Part shown: piece by piece, positions 54,145 through 62,697 of the stretch
Layout of the letters: each line of letters opens with the position of its first letter
Numbering within the stretch: the stretch's first letter is position 1
Translations under genes and position numbers: made by a program
From: Vibrio nitrifigilis
Lineage (GTDB): Bacteria; Pseudomonadota; Gammaproteobacteria; Enterobacterales; Vibrionaceae
Direction: 5' to 3'
DNA: 64,000 nt
NCBI RefSeq assembly: GCF_015686695.1
Contig: NZ_JADPMR010000001.1
Location: forward strand, 310,001-374,000
The notes under the pieces: model-generated
Database searches by the model: none
What the model was told of the DNA's origin: nothing
Seen by the model: only the letters and a program-made list of their open reading frames with translations

Positions 54145-55821
54145 CTATTTCGGTTCAATGTACTCAACCATAAGTTGTAGTGATTGATTACCACGAAATT
54201 CGTTAATATCAAGCCGATAGGCTAAACGCACAACTTTTACTGATGCATCAGGCCAGCGACGTAAATCAATATTGAAGGCAATACCATCAATCATGATGTT
54301 CGTCGGGTGCCCTTTGTACAAAGGCTCCAACATAAGCTTAAGGTGTTTTTCACCGACTAACTTTTGATGAAGCACTTTAAACTCACCATCAAAAATAGGT
54401 TCAGGGAATGCTTGCCCCCACGGTCCACCAGCACGAATCAATTCAGCAACATGCATGGAAAACTGTTCCGGTAGTAGCTCTCCGTCACTAAGCACAACGC
54501 CTTTTAATAAGCTGTCGTCCAGTTCTTGCTGTACTGCTTGATCAAACAAAGTAGAAAAGCGCTCGAATTCGCTTTCAACAATAGTCAAACCCGCAGCCAT
54601 CGCATGGCCACCAAATTTCAAAATCATACCTGGAGCCTGCTTATCAATACGATCTAACGTATCACGCATGTGCAAACCCGGAATAGAGCGACACGACCCC
54701 TTGATCGTGCCTTCGCCACCATCAGCAAAAGCGATCACAGGGCGGTGAAATTGCTCTTTGATTCGTGACGCTAAAATACCAATCACACCTTGGTGCCAAT
54801 CTCGCTGAAATAACACCAAACCATGAGGCAATACTTTATCACCACCTAACTGCAATCTTTCACAAAAAGCCATCGCTTCTTGCTTCATGCCCTCTTCAAT
54901 CTCTTTGCGGGTTTGATTGAGTCCGTCTAATTCATTGGCCATACGACGTGCAGCATGGATATTGTTACTCATCAAGAGCTCAACCCCAAACGACATATCG
55001 TCTAGGCGTCCAGCGGCATTAATGCGTGGGCCAAGAGCGAAACCAAAATCAGCAGCAACTAAACGGCGCGCATCTCGCTTGGCCACTTCAATCAGCGCTT
55101 GTATACCCGGCCTGGCTTTACCCGCCCGAATTCTCTGTAAACCTTGATGGACCAAAATTCGATTATTGTCATCTAAAGGAACCACATCAGCGACTGTTCC
55201 TAAGGCAACCAGATCGATCAATTCCATCAATTTAGGTTCTTGCATGCCCTGACGTACAAACCAGTTTTTTTTGCGCATATATACGCATAGTGCCATCATC
55301 AGATAGAAAGCGACGCCAACACCAGCAAGCGCTTTGGATGGGAAGTGACACTCTTGTAGATTAGGGTTGACGATAGCATCGGCTTCAGGGAGCTCTTGAC
55401 CAGGCAAGTGGTGATCGGTGACTAAAACCGTTAACCCATTCTCTTTGGCTACTTTCACCCCTGAAATAGATGAAACACCGTTGTCCACGGTCATGATCAT
55501 TTCGGCACCAAGCTGCTGAGCTTGTTCAACCACTTCAGGGCTAAGGCCATAACCATCTTCAAAGCGGTTTGGAACCAGATAATCGACGTTGCGGCTGCCT
55601 AACATTCTTAAGGCAAGCACTGATAATGCCGAACTGGTTGCGCCATCAGCATCAAAATCACCGACCACAATAATGCGTTTTTGCTCTTCAATAGCAGCAA
55701 AAAGCAGTTCTACCGCCTTATCTATGCCATAAAGCTTTTGATAGGATTGCAGGCCACGCGCACTTTTTTCGAGTTGCTCTTCACTTTGAACACCGCGGTT
55801 CAAATACAAGCGACGCAACAA
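54145..55821 (-). CDS. recJ: Single-stranded-DNA-specific exonuclease RecJ, 5' end cut off by an inserted element
   Basis: RecJ is the 5'-3' single-strand exonuclease of recombination and mismatch repair. The DHH-family motifs are all present: VGDFDADGATSSALSVL near 52, VDNGVS and VTDHHLPG near 135, GAGVAF-like LAGVGVAFYL, and GGHAMAAG near 395. The coding frame continues upstream as RRPEPDLSLLPDTIPE, which aligns with E. coli residues 9-24. It then meets TAA at 55870-55872, where the natural start (about eight more codons) should be. No ATG or GTG lies between, so the only starts are the TTG codons at 55821/55818. The protein would lose about 24 residues and has no evident ribosome site, so expression is doubtful. 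Confidence 0.85.
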   Translation of the reverse strand: MLRRLYLNRGVQSEEQLEKSARGLQSYQKLYGIDKAVELLFAAIEEQKRIIVVGDFDADGATSSALSVLALRMLGSRNVDYLVPNRFEDGYGLSPEVVEQAQQLGAEMIMTVDNGVSSISGVKVAKENGLTVLVTDHHLPGQELPEADAIVNPNLQECHFPSKALAGVGVAFYLMMALCVYMRKKNWFVRQGMQEPKLMELIDLVALGTVADVVPLDDNNRILVHQGLQRIRAGKARPGIQALIEVAKRDARRLVAADFGFALGPRINAAGRLDDMSFGVELLMSNNIHAARRMANELDGLNQTRKEIEEGMKQEAMAFCERLQLGGDKVLPHGLVLFQRDWHQGVIGILASRIKEQFHRPVIAFADGGEGTIKGSCRSIPGLHMRDTLDRIDKQAPGMILKFGGHAMAAGLTIVESEFERFSTLFDQAVQQELDDSLLKGVVLSDGELLPEQFSMHVAELIRAGGPWGQAFPEPIFDGEFKVLHQKLVGEKHLKLMLEPLYKGHPTNIMIDGIAFNIDLRRWPDASVKVVRLAYRLDINEFRGNQSLQLMVEYIEPK

Positions 55822-55869
55822 TTCAGGAATGGTATCAGGAAGTAAGGAAAGGTCTGGTTCAGGTCTTCT

Positions 55870-55984
55870 TTACAGCCAACATATCTAAATAGTTGTTTGA
55901 TATAGGTAACAGTATCTATGTTTTTATTTGATTAACTTAGATTGATAGTCTAACTTTAATTTAGATTATTTGATTGGGTATTGT
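55870..55984 (+). other. Element left end and intA promoter region
   Basis: This 115-base AT-rich stretch between the recJ break and intA holds repeated TTAGATT/TTTGATT words (55928-55975), an inverted repeat TTAGA-N7-TCTAA, and an ATATC/GATAT inverted pair near 55882-55905. These are candidates for the attachment end, recombinase arm sites or an IntA operator. The matching right end is not visible. Confidence 0.4.
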
Positions 55985-57211
55985 ATGGAACACTTTTACC
56001 ACCTTGTAGCAACAAGTAGATCAATAGAAATTGGTGATATTGAGTTAGGTGCTTCACCGGACTCATTAGACTTCACTGTGAATAAACCTATGCGCTTTGA
56101 CGGCATTAATCTGTTGTTTTCCTCTTGCGGTGAGCCAGAGTTCTATGCCAATGCGTTTATTATGAGTCGTCGCATTGTCGAAGGGGTTAAAGATACGAAG
56201 CCAACTTCGTATGCTCTGCTTCGCTTTTTTCGTTTTTTAGGGAAGAACAACCTCAATTGGAATGATGAAAATAAAGAGCTTGAGCGTTATCCCATTTATC
56301 TCTTCAGAAACTATTTAGATAAACAGATTGCTAAAGGAAACATGCGCCGAAGTGTTGGGGCATCGACTTTATCTGTTATTCGAAGATTCTATTTATTTTG
56401 CTTGCGCCACGGTTATGTGGAAAATCTTCCATTTGAGGTGCATGGTCATAATAAATACGGTCAAATGCTGACGGACATCACCATTAAGAGTCCTAAGCAA
56501 GAGACCGACCTTACCCCTATGAATGACTTGGACATCAAGCATATTCGAGATAACTGGCATCGAGCAGGAATTTCAGGCGAGTTTCGGTTGTTGGTAGCGA
56601 CTGCAATTAATTCTGGTCTAAGAGCGATTGAGGTTGCTGATATAAAACCTCGCCACTTCAAAGTTCCCGAGGGCTTTAAGGGTAAAACTTACACAGATAT
56701 CAATATTGGCCCTTCTCATGGTTGTTATACCAAATACAGTAAAGACCGCACGATTTCGATGCCTATTTGGTTAATGGAGCAAGTAACTCAATACTGTGAA
56801 AGTGAGCGGTACAAGGAGCGTAAACGGCTCTACTTTTTCAATACAGGTGATGAAGATGCGCCCGTATTTATCACAAAGGAAGGGAATCGTTTCAAAGAAC
56901 AGGGGCAACGGTCAAATTCCATTGATACGCTTTGGGGGCGGTTAAGAAATGCGATTAAGGAAAACTGTAACCCTCACTTCGACCACGATTTCCATGATAC
57001 GAGAGCGACCTATGCGGCTAATAAGCTCGACCTCTTGCTCAATATACCTGAATTGAGCACGACACAGGCACTGAAACTACTGAAAGATGAACTTGGACAT
57101 AAGGACTTATCTGTGACCATGCGTTATTTAACGCATTGGGAAGGCAACCCAACCAAGAACCAAGTGCCTGAGTTAATGATGGCATTATTGGAAGAGGAAC
57201 ACATCATATGA
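55985..57211 (+). CDS. Tyrosine recombinase, IntA-like (complete active site)
   Basis: This is a site-specific recombinase. Counting from an upstream TTG at 55970, the 413-residue frame has all catalytic residues: Arg218 in SGLRAIEV, Lys258 in YSKDRTI, His342 and Arg345 in HDTR, His377 in GHKDL and the nucleophile Tyr386 in TMRYL. An N-terminal SAM-like core-binding domain (about 70-160) precedes the catalytic domain. I prefer the ATG at 55985 (MEHFYHLV), five codons after the TTG. The stop overlaps the next ATG (ATGA). It is the first gene inside the break in recJ and reads away from it. Confidence 0.85.
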   Translation: MEHFYHLVATSRSIEIGDIELGASPDSLDFTVNKPMRFDGINLLFSSCGEPEFYANAFIMSRRIVEGVKDTKPTSYALLRFFRFLGKNNLNWNDENKELERYPIYLFRNYLDKQIAKGNMRRSVGASTLSVIRRFYLFCLRHGYVENLPFEVHGHNKYGQMLTDITIKSPKQETDLTPMNDLDIKHIRDNWHRAGISGEFRLLVATAINSGLRAIEVADIKPRHFKVPEGFKGKTYTDINIGPSHGCYTKYSKDRTISMPIWLMEQVTQYCESERYKERKRLYFFNTGDEDAPVFITKEGNRFKEQGQRSNSIDTLWGRLRNAIKENCNPHFDHDFHDTRATYAANKLDLLLNIPELSTTQALKLLKDELGHKDLSVTMRYLTHWEGNPTKNQVPELMMALLEEEHII

Positions 57212-58953
57212 CGGAGAACTTTGACTCAGATAAGCCTGATAATGTTCGTACCTATCGCTCTATTCCGAACGATGAAATGCAATCAGACAACCCACTGTCC
57301 AAAATTCATCAATGGAAATATATCTGGGTAGCAGGTTCTGGAGTGAACTACACATGTGACTTCAAAGATTGGCTGCAATATAGCACTAAGGGGCATGTTT
57401 CTCTGCTGATTTCTAAGTTTGAACAATCAGGTTGGGCAGAGGCGACTAAGGTAACTAACTTTAAGTTTATTGGTGATATTTTAAAGCATAACTTCAACAG
57501 CCAATCCCAACAGAAGGCGAACAAGGCTGAGTTCTCAGCAGAAACGTGTGTGAACTATATTCAGGCTTCATGGCTGTCTCAAAGAACAACAGGTGTCGGA
57601 CTGCATGGCAAGCCGATAAAAGCCAGCACTTTGGGATGGCGAGCTTCAAGCTTTAACTCAATCCTAAAGAAGTTTGGTTTTGGTCAAATTCCTAAAGCGG
57701 CTCGAAACCTTGATACCGTGAGTGCATCGTTAGATTCCAATAACTACAACAAGAAAGAGTTAAAACGTATCGCTCGTGCGCTATTGTCGGATAGAAAGTT
57801 GCTCTACAAAGAGTATTTGAATGAGGCTATCAGCGAAGGTAAGCGAACAATTGTATTTAATCGTCTTATCTACAATGCGGTGTTCCTCTATGTGTATTAC
57901 ACCGCAGCGGGACAAACAGAGGCGCTGAATACCTTTGTCGTGGAAGATGGTTGGAGTGTTGATAAGGCAGGCGGCAAGCGAATTTCGGTAAAAGGCTTGA
58001 AAACCCGTGGCTACAAAGAAGAGTCTCGTTCATTTACCCCAAGGGCGGTGTCTAAAACCTTTTTTGAAGAACACTTCGAGTTGTCGAAGCTGAACGCTGT
58101 TTATGTGGGGCTGGATAAGCATTATCTCTTTAGACGACGCGATGGTAAGAAGCCAAGGGCTGAAAATCTCCATATCTACATTGCAAGTCTAATGAGACGC
58201 TCCGTTTTACTGCAAACAATGAAAGCGGCAAATCCAGATTTTTCCTTAACCTGTGAGCGTTTGAAGTCATCCATTAAGCAGTACGCAGAGGAAAAGCTCG
58301 GGCGACAAGAGGCGATGGAGAGCAGTCGTAACTTATCTGAAAGTACATGGAATAATTCAGATTACAGCAAGAACTCAAAAGCAGTCGCACATCGTGAATT
58401 GGCTTTTGGAACTGCCACACTCTTTGCCTTGGGTTGTAACCCAACAGGAGGTGTTACAGCAGCAATAGCCACAACGAAAGCACAGCATTGTGAAGTTCTG
58501 TCTAGCGAAGAAGTCGATGTGCTTAGAGCGTCTTCTAGCGTACCTGTGGACGATATTGCTAACGGAGGGGTATGTAAAGGTGAAGATGTTCCGCAAAAAC
58601 GTGAGTTCCAAAAAAGCAATCTAGAAACGGGATTGTTAGATGATGACGATGTGAAAAATACCGCTTGTGGTTATGTTATCAAGTGCTTCATATGCCGAAA
58701 TTTTGCTGTTGTTGATGAGGTTCATGACATTTGGCGTTTGCTGTCGTTTGAGTTTCGTCTCAATGAGGCGGTAGTAGCCCATAAAAGCCTTGACCACTTC
58801 ATCAAGAATTTCAGCGAGGTGAAGTCAGCGATTCGGGATATAAAGAAACGCTTCAAGAAAAGAAACCTCAAGGCAGCGGAAAAATACCTAGAGCGGCAAG
58901 GTTGCCACCCTCTGTGGGATGAAGATTCTATTCAAGATATTTTTAAGGGGTAA
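57208..58953 (+). CDS. Tyrosine-recombinase-fold protein without catalytic residues (Tfp-like)
   Basis: The 581-residue product overlaps intA by 4 bases. Its middle (about 185-370) aligns by pattern with a recombinase catalytic domain. The position of the first catalytic Arg reads AAGQTEAL, with Thr237 in place of Arg. No HxxR motif follows: the expected helix reads LTCERLKSSIKQYAEE. No nucleophile Tyr motif is recognisable. So it is a pseudo-recombinase, probably a structural partner or regulator of the flanking enzymes. The C-terminal third (420-581) has a Cys pair in IKCFICRNF and basic helices. In SE elements the second gene (tfp) is described in the same terms. Confidence 0.75.
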   Translation: MTENFDSDKPDNVRTYRSIPNDEMQSDNPLSKIHQWKYIWVAGSGVNYTCDFKDWLQYSTKGHVSLLISKFEQSGWAEATKVTNFKFIGDILKHNFNSQSQQKANKAEFSAETCVNYIQASWLSQRTTGVGLHGKPIKASTLGWRASSFNSILKKFGFGQIPKAARNLDTVSASLDSNNYNKKELKRIARALLSDRKLLYKEYLNEAISEGKRTIVFNRLIYNAVFLYVYYTAAGQTEALNTFVVEDGWSVDKAGGKRISVKGLKTRGYKEESRSFTPRAVSKTFFEEHFELSKLNAVYVGLDKHYLFRRRDGKKPRAENLHIYIASLMRRSVLLQTMKAANPDFSLTCERLKSSIKQYAEEKLGRQEAMESSRNLSESTWNNSDYSKNSKAVAHRELAFGTATLFALGCNPTGGVTAAIATTKAQHCEVLSSEEVDVLRASSSVPVDDIANGGVCKGEDVPQKREFQKSNLETGLLDDDDVKNTACGYVIKCFICRNFAVVDEVHDIWRLLSFEFRLNEAVVAHKSLDHFIKNFSEVKSAIRDIKKRFKKRNLKAAEKYLERQGCHPLWDEDSIQDIFKG

Positions 58954-58955
58954 GT

Positions 58956-61118
58956 ATGTTCAGCATTAGCCATGCCCACGCGCTGTTTGAAAAATACGCT
59001 TTGCCTAACAATGAAGTTTACCCCGTACCGACAGAGAGAACTGTAGTCAGCGTAAAGCGGGACGGCAGTCCTGCCTCTTACTTTGAGGATGATGTTTGGG
59101 ATTTTAATGACCTGTTCAACACCAAGAAAGAAAAAAAATCGACCTACACTCTAACGTTCCGAGCTCAAAAGCATAACCCTAAACTGTTATTAGAGTTTAA
59201 GCAGAGAATTTATTGGTTGATATGGGGGGGTAAAAAAACTTTGCTGAGTATTGAGGGGAAAACCTTTAGGAAGGTAGGGCAGATTAAGGATATACAGACA
59301 AGGGTTGACGTACTACTGAGAGTGTTTGCTAATACGTCTATCAACGCTTTTTCTTATATTTCAAATGACATTGTATTTTCGCAATTCAAAGAGTCACTAC
59401 GTGGGGGGAGTGAAGAAAGTATTATCAAAAAACTGGACGCTCTCAATGTACTCACACAGGTTAACCTACACTTCCCTGAGAACGCTAGGTTTAAAATCCC
59501 CTACCAAGAAGGCGAGAGCGCAAGAAAGGTTGCCAAGAAATATGCCGCTTATGGTAAAGGGAATTATCCTACAGTCATCCCTGTTATTTATGAGCAATAT
59601 CTTTGCCGTTTAATTCAGGATGTGGAGTCTGCCTACCGAGATTTCATAGGCGGGCGTACCCTCGAAGCGGATGTGGAAGCAAAGTATCGTTCATTACTGT
59701 CTGAAAATGATATCGAACAAGAAATCGAGACTCTATATCAGGAACTTATTCTCGATATTGAGGTTGAGAAAAAAGCAAAAAACAAAGGCATTTCCCCTCA
59801 AGAGGTGCTTGATGACTATCGAGATAAAGCTAAGTTCGAGGTTGAGTCTACCTATCGCAATAAGGCCCATAGAGGCGTTATCGATGTCTATAAAAAAGAT
59901 AATGTCTTGTTAGATGTAAAAGCGTATGCCCAATCAAAAGGGATGACTGAAAATCAAGCCACAGGTGCTTTTAGAATGATTGAAGGGGCGTGTTTTGGCG
60001 CTTGTTCGGCATTCACTGGAATGAGGGTGAGTGAATTAACCCAGATTGATGGTGACTCATACAAAGAGATTGACATTGATGGGGTGAAGTTTTGCACAAT
60101 GCGCTCTTGGACGGATAAGTTGGAAAAGCTAAGTCGTGAGGATACATGGGCGTGTGCGCCAATCTGTGAGAAAGCGTTATTAATATTAACAGTGTTAAAT
60201 GATAAGTATCGCTCCATCTCCGGTGATATTCATCTATCCCCACGCTTTTCATTCAAAGGTCAAGGAAGTGGATGGACAGGCGATATTATTAATCGTCAGT
60301 TAAAAGATATTCAACTCTATACTCAGAACTTACGTAAGCTATTCTATTTTTACAGCCTTCATATCGATATTCGTTACCTTCCAGAAGAGATGGATGAGGT
60401 TTTTAACCTGTTAAATCCCATCGTTCACGAGAAGTTTAACCCGATACAGAAAAATGAGCGTGGAGAGCTGTACTGGCGCTTTAGTACCCACTCGTTAAGA
60501 CGGACATTTGCTCATTTTGTGGTTGGTCATGGATTGGTTTCACTAGCCTCGTTGAAGCATCAATTTAAGCATATACACCTTTCAATGACGGCTATTTATG
60601 CGAGTCATTCTGAGGTATTAACTCTACTTGGTATTCAAAACCCAGCCCAAATTAAAGAGCAGATCCAAAAGCAAGAAATAGAGTCTCACGCTGAGTATCT
60701 TAAGGATATGATTGAGCATCCCGAAGAACAATCTGGCGGTTTCATGATGTCCATGAGCGGTGAGTCTATAGTAGTGGGTGATGCTAGGTTTAATCAGTTG
60801 GTTGAAGACACAAAAGGTGCAAACAAATCTACAGGGTTCGGCACTTGTTTTTCTGGTGTGTCATGTAGCATGGGACATTTGTTTGAGCCATCTAAATGCG
60901 TAGGTAGGGATTGTGAGAACCTTAACGTAAACAAAGCTGAAGCGGAGAACTGGGTGATAAGGCGAGATAGGTGTGTTGAAAAAATAGAAAAAATGAAAGA
61001 AATGGGGATGTTCAATCGTAGCTCACTAGCTACACAATTAAGTGATATTCGAACAGCCGAAAAAGTGATGGCTGACCACAACATTCAATTTGAAAAATAT
61101 CGAGTGGAGGCTCTGTAA
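58956..61118 (+). CDS. Large tyrosine recombinase, IntB-like (complete active site, Cys-rich tail)
   Basis: The 720-residue product starts 2 bases after the preceding stop. It has a long N-terminal region with a charged helical insertion (about 220-320), then the catalytic domain. The residues are Arg357 in TGMRVSEL, probable Lys388 in WTDKLEK, His512 and Arg515 in HSLRR, His539, and nucleophile Tyr548 nine residues later (AIYAS). After the catalytic domain a segment with Cys631, Cys637, Cys648 and Cys653 looks like a zinc-binding module. It is much longer than phage integrases. Its stop shares a base with the next ATG (TAATG). Confidence 0.82.
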   Translation: MFSISHAHALFEKYALPNNEVYPVPTERTVVSVKRDGSPASYFEDDVWDFNDLFNTKKEKKSTYTLTFRAQKHNPKLLLEFKQRIYWLIWGGKKTLLSIEGKTFRKVGQIKDIQTRVDVLLRVFANTSINAFSYISNDIVFSQFKESLRGGSEESIIKKLDALNVLTQVNLHFPENARFKIPYQEGESARKVAKKYAAYGKGNYPTVIPVIYEQYLCRLIQDVESAYRDFIGGRTLEADVEAKYRSLLSENDIEQEIETLYQELILDIEVEKKAKNKGISPQEVLDDYRDKAKFEVESTYRNKAHRGVIDVYKKDNVLLDVKAYAQSKGMTENQATGAFRMIEGACFGACSAFTGMRVSELTQIDGDSYKEIDIDGVKFCTMRSWTDKLEKLSREDTWACAPICEKALLILTVLNDKYRSISGDIHLSPRFSFKGQGSGWTGDIINRQLKDIQLYTQNLRKLFYFYSLHIDIRYLPEEMDEVFNLLNPIVHEKFNPIQKNERGELYWRFSTHSLRRTFAHFVVGHGLVSLASLKHQFKHIHLSMTAIYASHSEVLTLLGIQNPAQIKEQIQKQEIESHAEYLKDMIEHPEEQSGGFMMSMSGESIVVGDARFNQLVEDTKGANKSTGFGTCFSGVSCSMGHLFEPSKCVGRDCENLNVNKAEAENWVIRRDRCVEKIEKMKEMGMFNRSSLATQLSDIRTAEKVMADHNIQFEKYRVEAL

Positions 61119-61525
61119 TGGCGACGGTTGCAACAAAACTAGAGAATGCATTTAAGGCTCTTTTGAAAGAGGGCAAAAAAATCAGCCCTTATGCTGTTGA
61201 AAGGCGAGCCGGAGTTTCTAATGGTTCATTGAAGAATCATATTGTTCTGCTTGAGAAAGTGTTGGCGGAAAAAGAGAAGTACGCCACCGACCCAACTAAT
61301 GTAGGGGTTGTAAAGGCTGAAGCTAATAAAGCTAAAGCAAAAGTTTCAAAGGATAAGTACCAAGAGATTTTGGATAAAAACGAAAAGCTTCGAGCTGAGA
61401 ACGAGCAGTTCAAAGGTGAGCTGAAGGAAATGGCGGATAAAGTCGCTCAGATGACTTGGGAGTTGCACCGCTACAAAACCAAAACACGCAAAGACTCAAC
61501 AAACGTACATAACTTGAAAGCATAA
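61118..61525 (+). CDS. Small coiled-coil accessory protein (Srap-like)
   Basis: The 135-residue basic protein starts at TAATG on the preceding stop. Its N-terminus (ISPYAVERRAGVSNGSLKNH, about 22-42) resembles a helix-turn-helix. Residues 45-120 form a long charged coiled coil (AEANKAKAKVSKDKYQEIL, then RAENEQFKGELKEMADKV). The length and layout resemble TnpC of Tn554-like elements and the srap auxiliary gene of SE elements, which helps recombination. The exact role is inferred from position. Confidence 0.7.
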   Translation: MATVATKLENAFKALLKEGKKISPYAVERRAGVSNGSLKNHIVLLEKVLAEKEKYATDPTNVGVVKAEANKAKAKVSKDKYQEILDKNEKLRAENEQFKGELKEMADKVAQMTWELHRYKTKTRKDSTNVHNLKA

Positions 61526-61872
61526 ATTGAAAGGGCTAGGTTGTGGCATAGCTTGGTCTGTCACGTTTATGCCCCATTTCTGTTTACGAAATATCAGATC
61601 CACTCAATTTCTTTTATCAATATCCAAACTTAGCAATGACTATATTTTTGTATAATTGCATAATTATCGTCAATGTCGTCTTTTTAGTTGTTAACCAAGA
61701 CATTATCGGTATTTTGTCACGATGAATTATTAAAAACTGATCTTTCTATCTATAAATCATAGGATTGAAGATTAGTTGGTAAACTGGGAGTGAGATTAGG
61801 CGGACAATGTCACATGGACACTTTCCACCTAAGAACTTTTATGCTGCTTATAAGCTTATGGGAATTTGATAA
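61526..61872. other. Intergenic region after the recombinase operon
   Basis: These 347 bases are AT-rich and contain no gene that I can support. A GGGAA ribosome site for the next gene lies near 61859. GATTAGGCGGACAATG at about 61794-61809 resembles the post-core sequence of an integron cassette, but it lacks the full GTTRRRY core. Confidence 0.4.
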
Positions 61873-62511
61873 ATGGAATGGTTTATTGCTGTAGTTAGCG
61901 CACTAATTGGTGCTGTAGTAGGTGCTCTCGTTAGCTACCTATTTACCGATAAGAACAATAAACAAAGAACAAAAAGATTAGAATCAGCTTTCTACAATGA
62001 GTTTGAGTATCTATCAGAGACGCTCGAAAATTGGTTCCCCACCTTAGTAGTTGAATACCAAGAGCCATTAAGGGAGCAATATTCAGGCTTGCCATTTTTG
62101 GATCTTTCATTAATTGATGCACTTGTAATCGAACTTGCGAGCACTGACAAGGTCGTAACTCCAGCACAAAGGAAACTGATAGTTCGCCTACGACCGGTAA
62201 TCACAAGCCTTGTGAAAAACAACGAAAAGCGCGGCAAATATGAAGATTCTTGGATGTTGAATAGTCACACAATGGATAATTCTGAAGAACGAGACTGCTC
62301 GAAAAATATAAGTTTTTACACAGGACTTCTTCTAGTTGATGTAACTCAGGTAATCTTCCATCTTAAAAAACTAAGTGCAGAAAAAGAGCGTTTCATCTTT
62401 TCGAAAGAATCAACTAGGGCGGATTTGGCTAAAGCATGTTGTTTCTCTAGCGGTATTCCCTATGATGAAACGGTGTGGAAACCTATGCTTCTTAGGTTGG
62501 GACTTAAGTAA
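61873..62511 (+). CDS. Membrane-anchored protein of unknown function (element cargo)
   Basis: I do not recognise this gene. The 212-residue product begins with one membrane helix (WFIAVVSALIGAVVGALVSYLF). A basic stop-transfer segment (TDKNNKQRTKR) follows, so the remaining 180 residues should be cytoplasmic. They are predominantly helical, with two Cys near the C-terminus (KACCFSSG). There is no obvious enzyme motif. The overall layout, an N-terminal anchor plus a helical cytoplasmic domain in a mobile element, is common among defence and unknown cargo genes. No such function can be claimed. It has its own ribosome site and is followed by an attC-like sequence and a terminator. Confidence 0.6.
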   Translation: MEWFIAVVSALIGAVVGALVSYLFTDKNNKQRTKRLESAFYNEFEYLSETLENWFPTLVVEYQEPLREQYSGLPFLDLSLIDALVIELASTDKVVTPAQRKLIVRLRPVITSLVKNNEKRGKYEDSWMLNSHTMDNSEERDCSKNISFYTGLLLVDVTQVIFHLKKLSAEKERFIFSKESTRADLAKACCFSSGIPYDETVWKPMLLRLGLK

Positions 62512-62520
62512 ACATAATCA

Positions 62521-62557
62521 GCATAACGCGTTGCTCACCCCTTAACAGGGCGTTGGT
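62521..62557 (+). repeat. attC-like sequence (possible integron-cassette remnant)
   Basis: ATAACGCGTTGCTCACCCCT followed by TAACAGGGCGTTGG resembles the right part of Vibrio superintegron attC sites. The outer AACG/CGTT and inner CCC/GGG can pair. It starts 10 bases after the stop of the preceding gene, as in cassettes. However, the right core GTTGGTC departs from GTTRRRY and a long central arm is missing, so it is at best degenerate. Confidence 0.35.
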
Positions 62558-62585
62558 CTTGCGCTAAAACAAAATTGTCCACTTT

Positions 62586-62616
62586 CGTTTCAGTTGGGTC
62601 TGGCTGAAACGTTTTT
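62586..62616 (+). terminator. Terminator after the unknown cargo gene
   Basis: CGTTTCAG/CTGAAACG is a perfect 8-bp stem with a 10-base loop followed by five T residues. Confidence 0.75.
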
Positions 62617-62663
62617 GCCCCAAAATCATTCAGCCAACCAGTGTCAAACTTTTAGAACAGGAT

Positions 62664-62697
62664 AAAGCATATTTTTCAAAATGAATAAATATGCTTT
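62664..62697. repeat. Perfect AT-rich inverted repeat
   Basis: AAAGCATATTT and AAATATGCTTT are perfect 11-base arms around a 12-base centre. It lies in the 380-base non-coding stretch 62512-62891, which also holds the attC-like sequence and the terminator. It could be an AT-rich terminator for the minus-strand NO-related genes or an element-end structure. Confidence 0.45.

Noticed and set aside
61801..62580. Inverted GGACAAT/ATTGTCC around the 212-residue gene as insertion-sequence ends
   Set aside because: Only seven bases match, the flanking sequence differs, and the gene between does not look like a transposase.
55873..62638. 8-bp direct repeat CAGCCAAC at 55873 and 62631 as the attachment-site pair of a 6.8-kb element
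   Set aside because: The repeat is short and could be chance. The DNA to the right of 62638 does not contain the missing 5' end of recJ, which a simple integration would predict.
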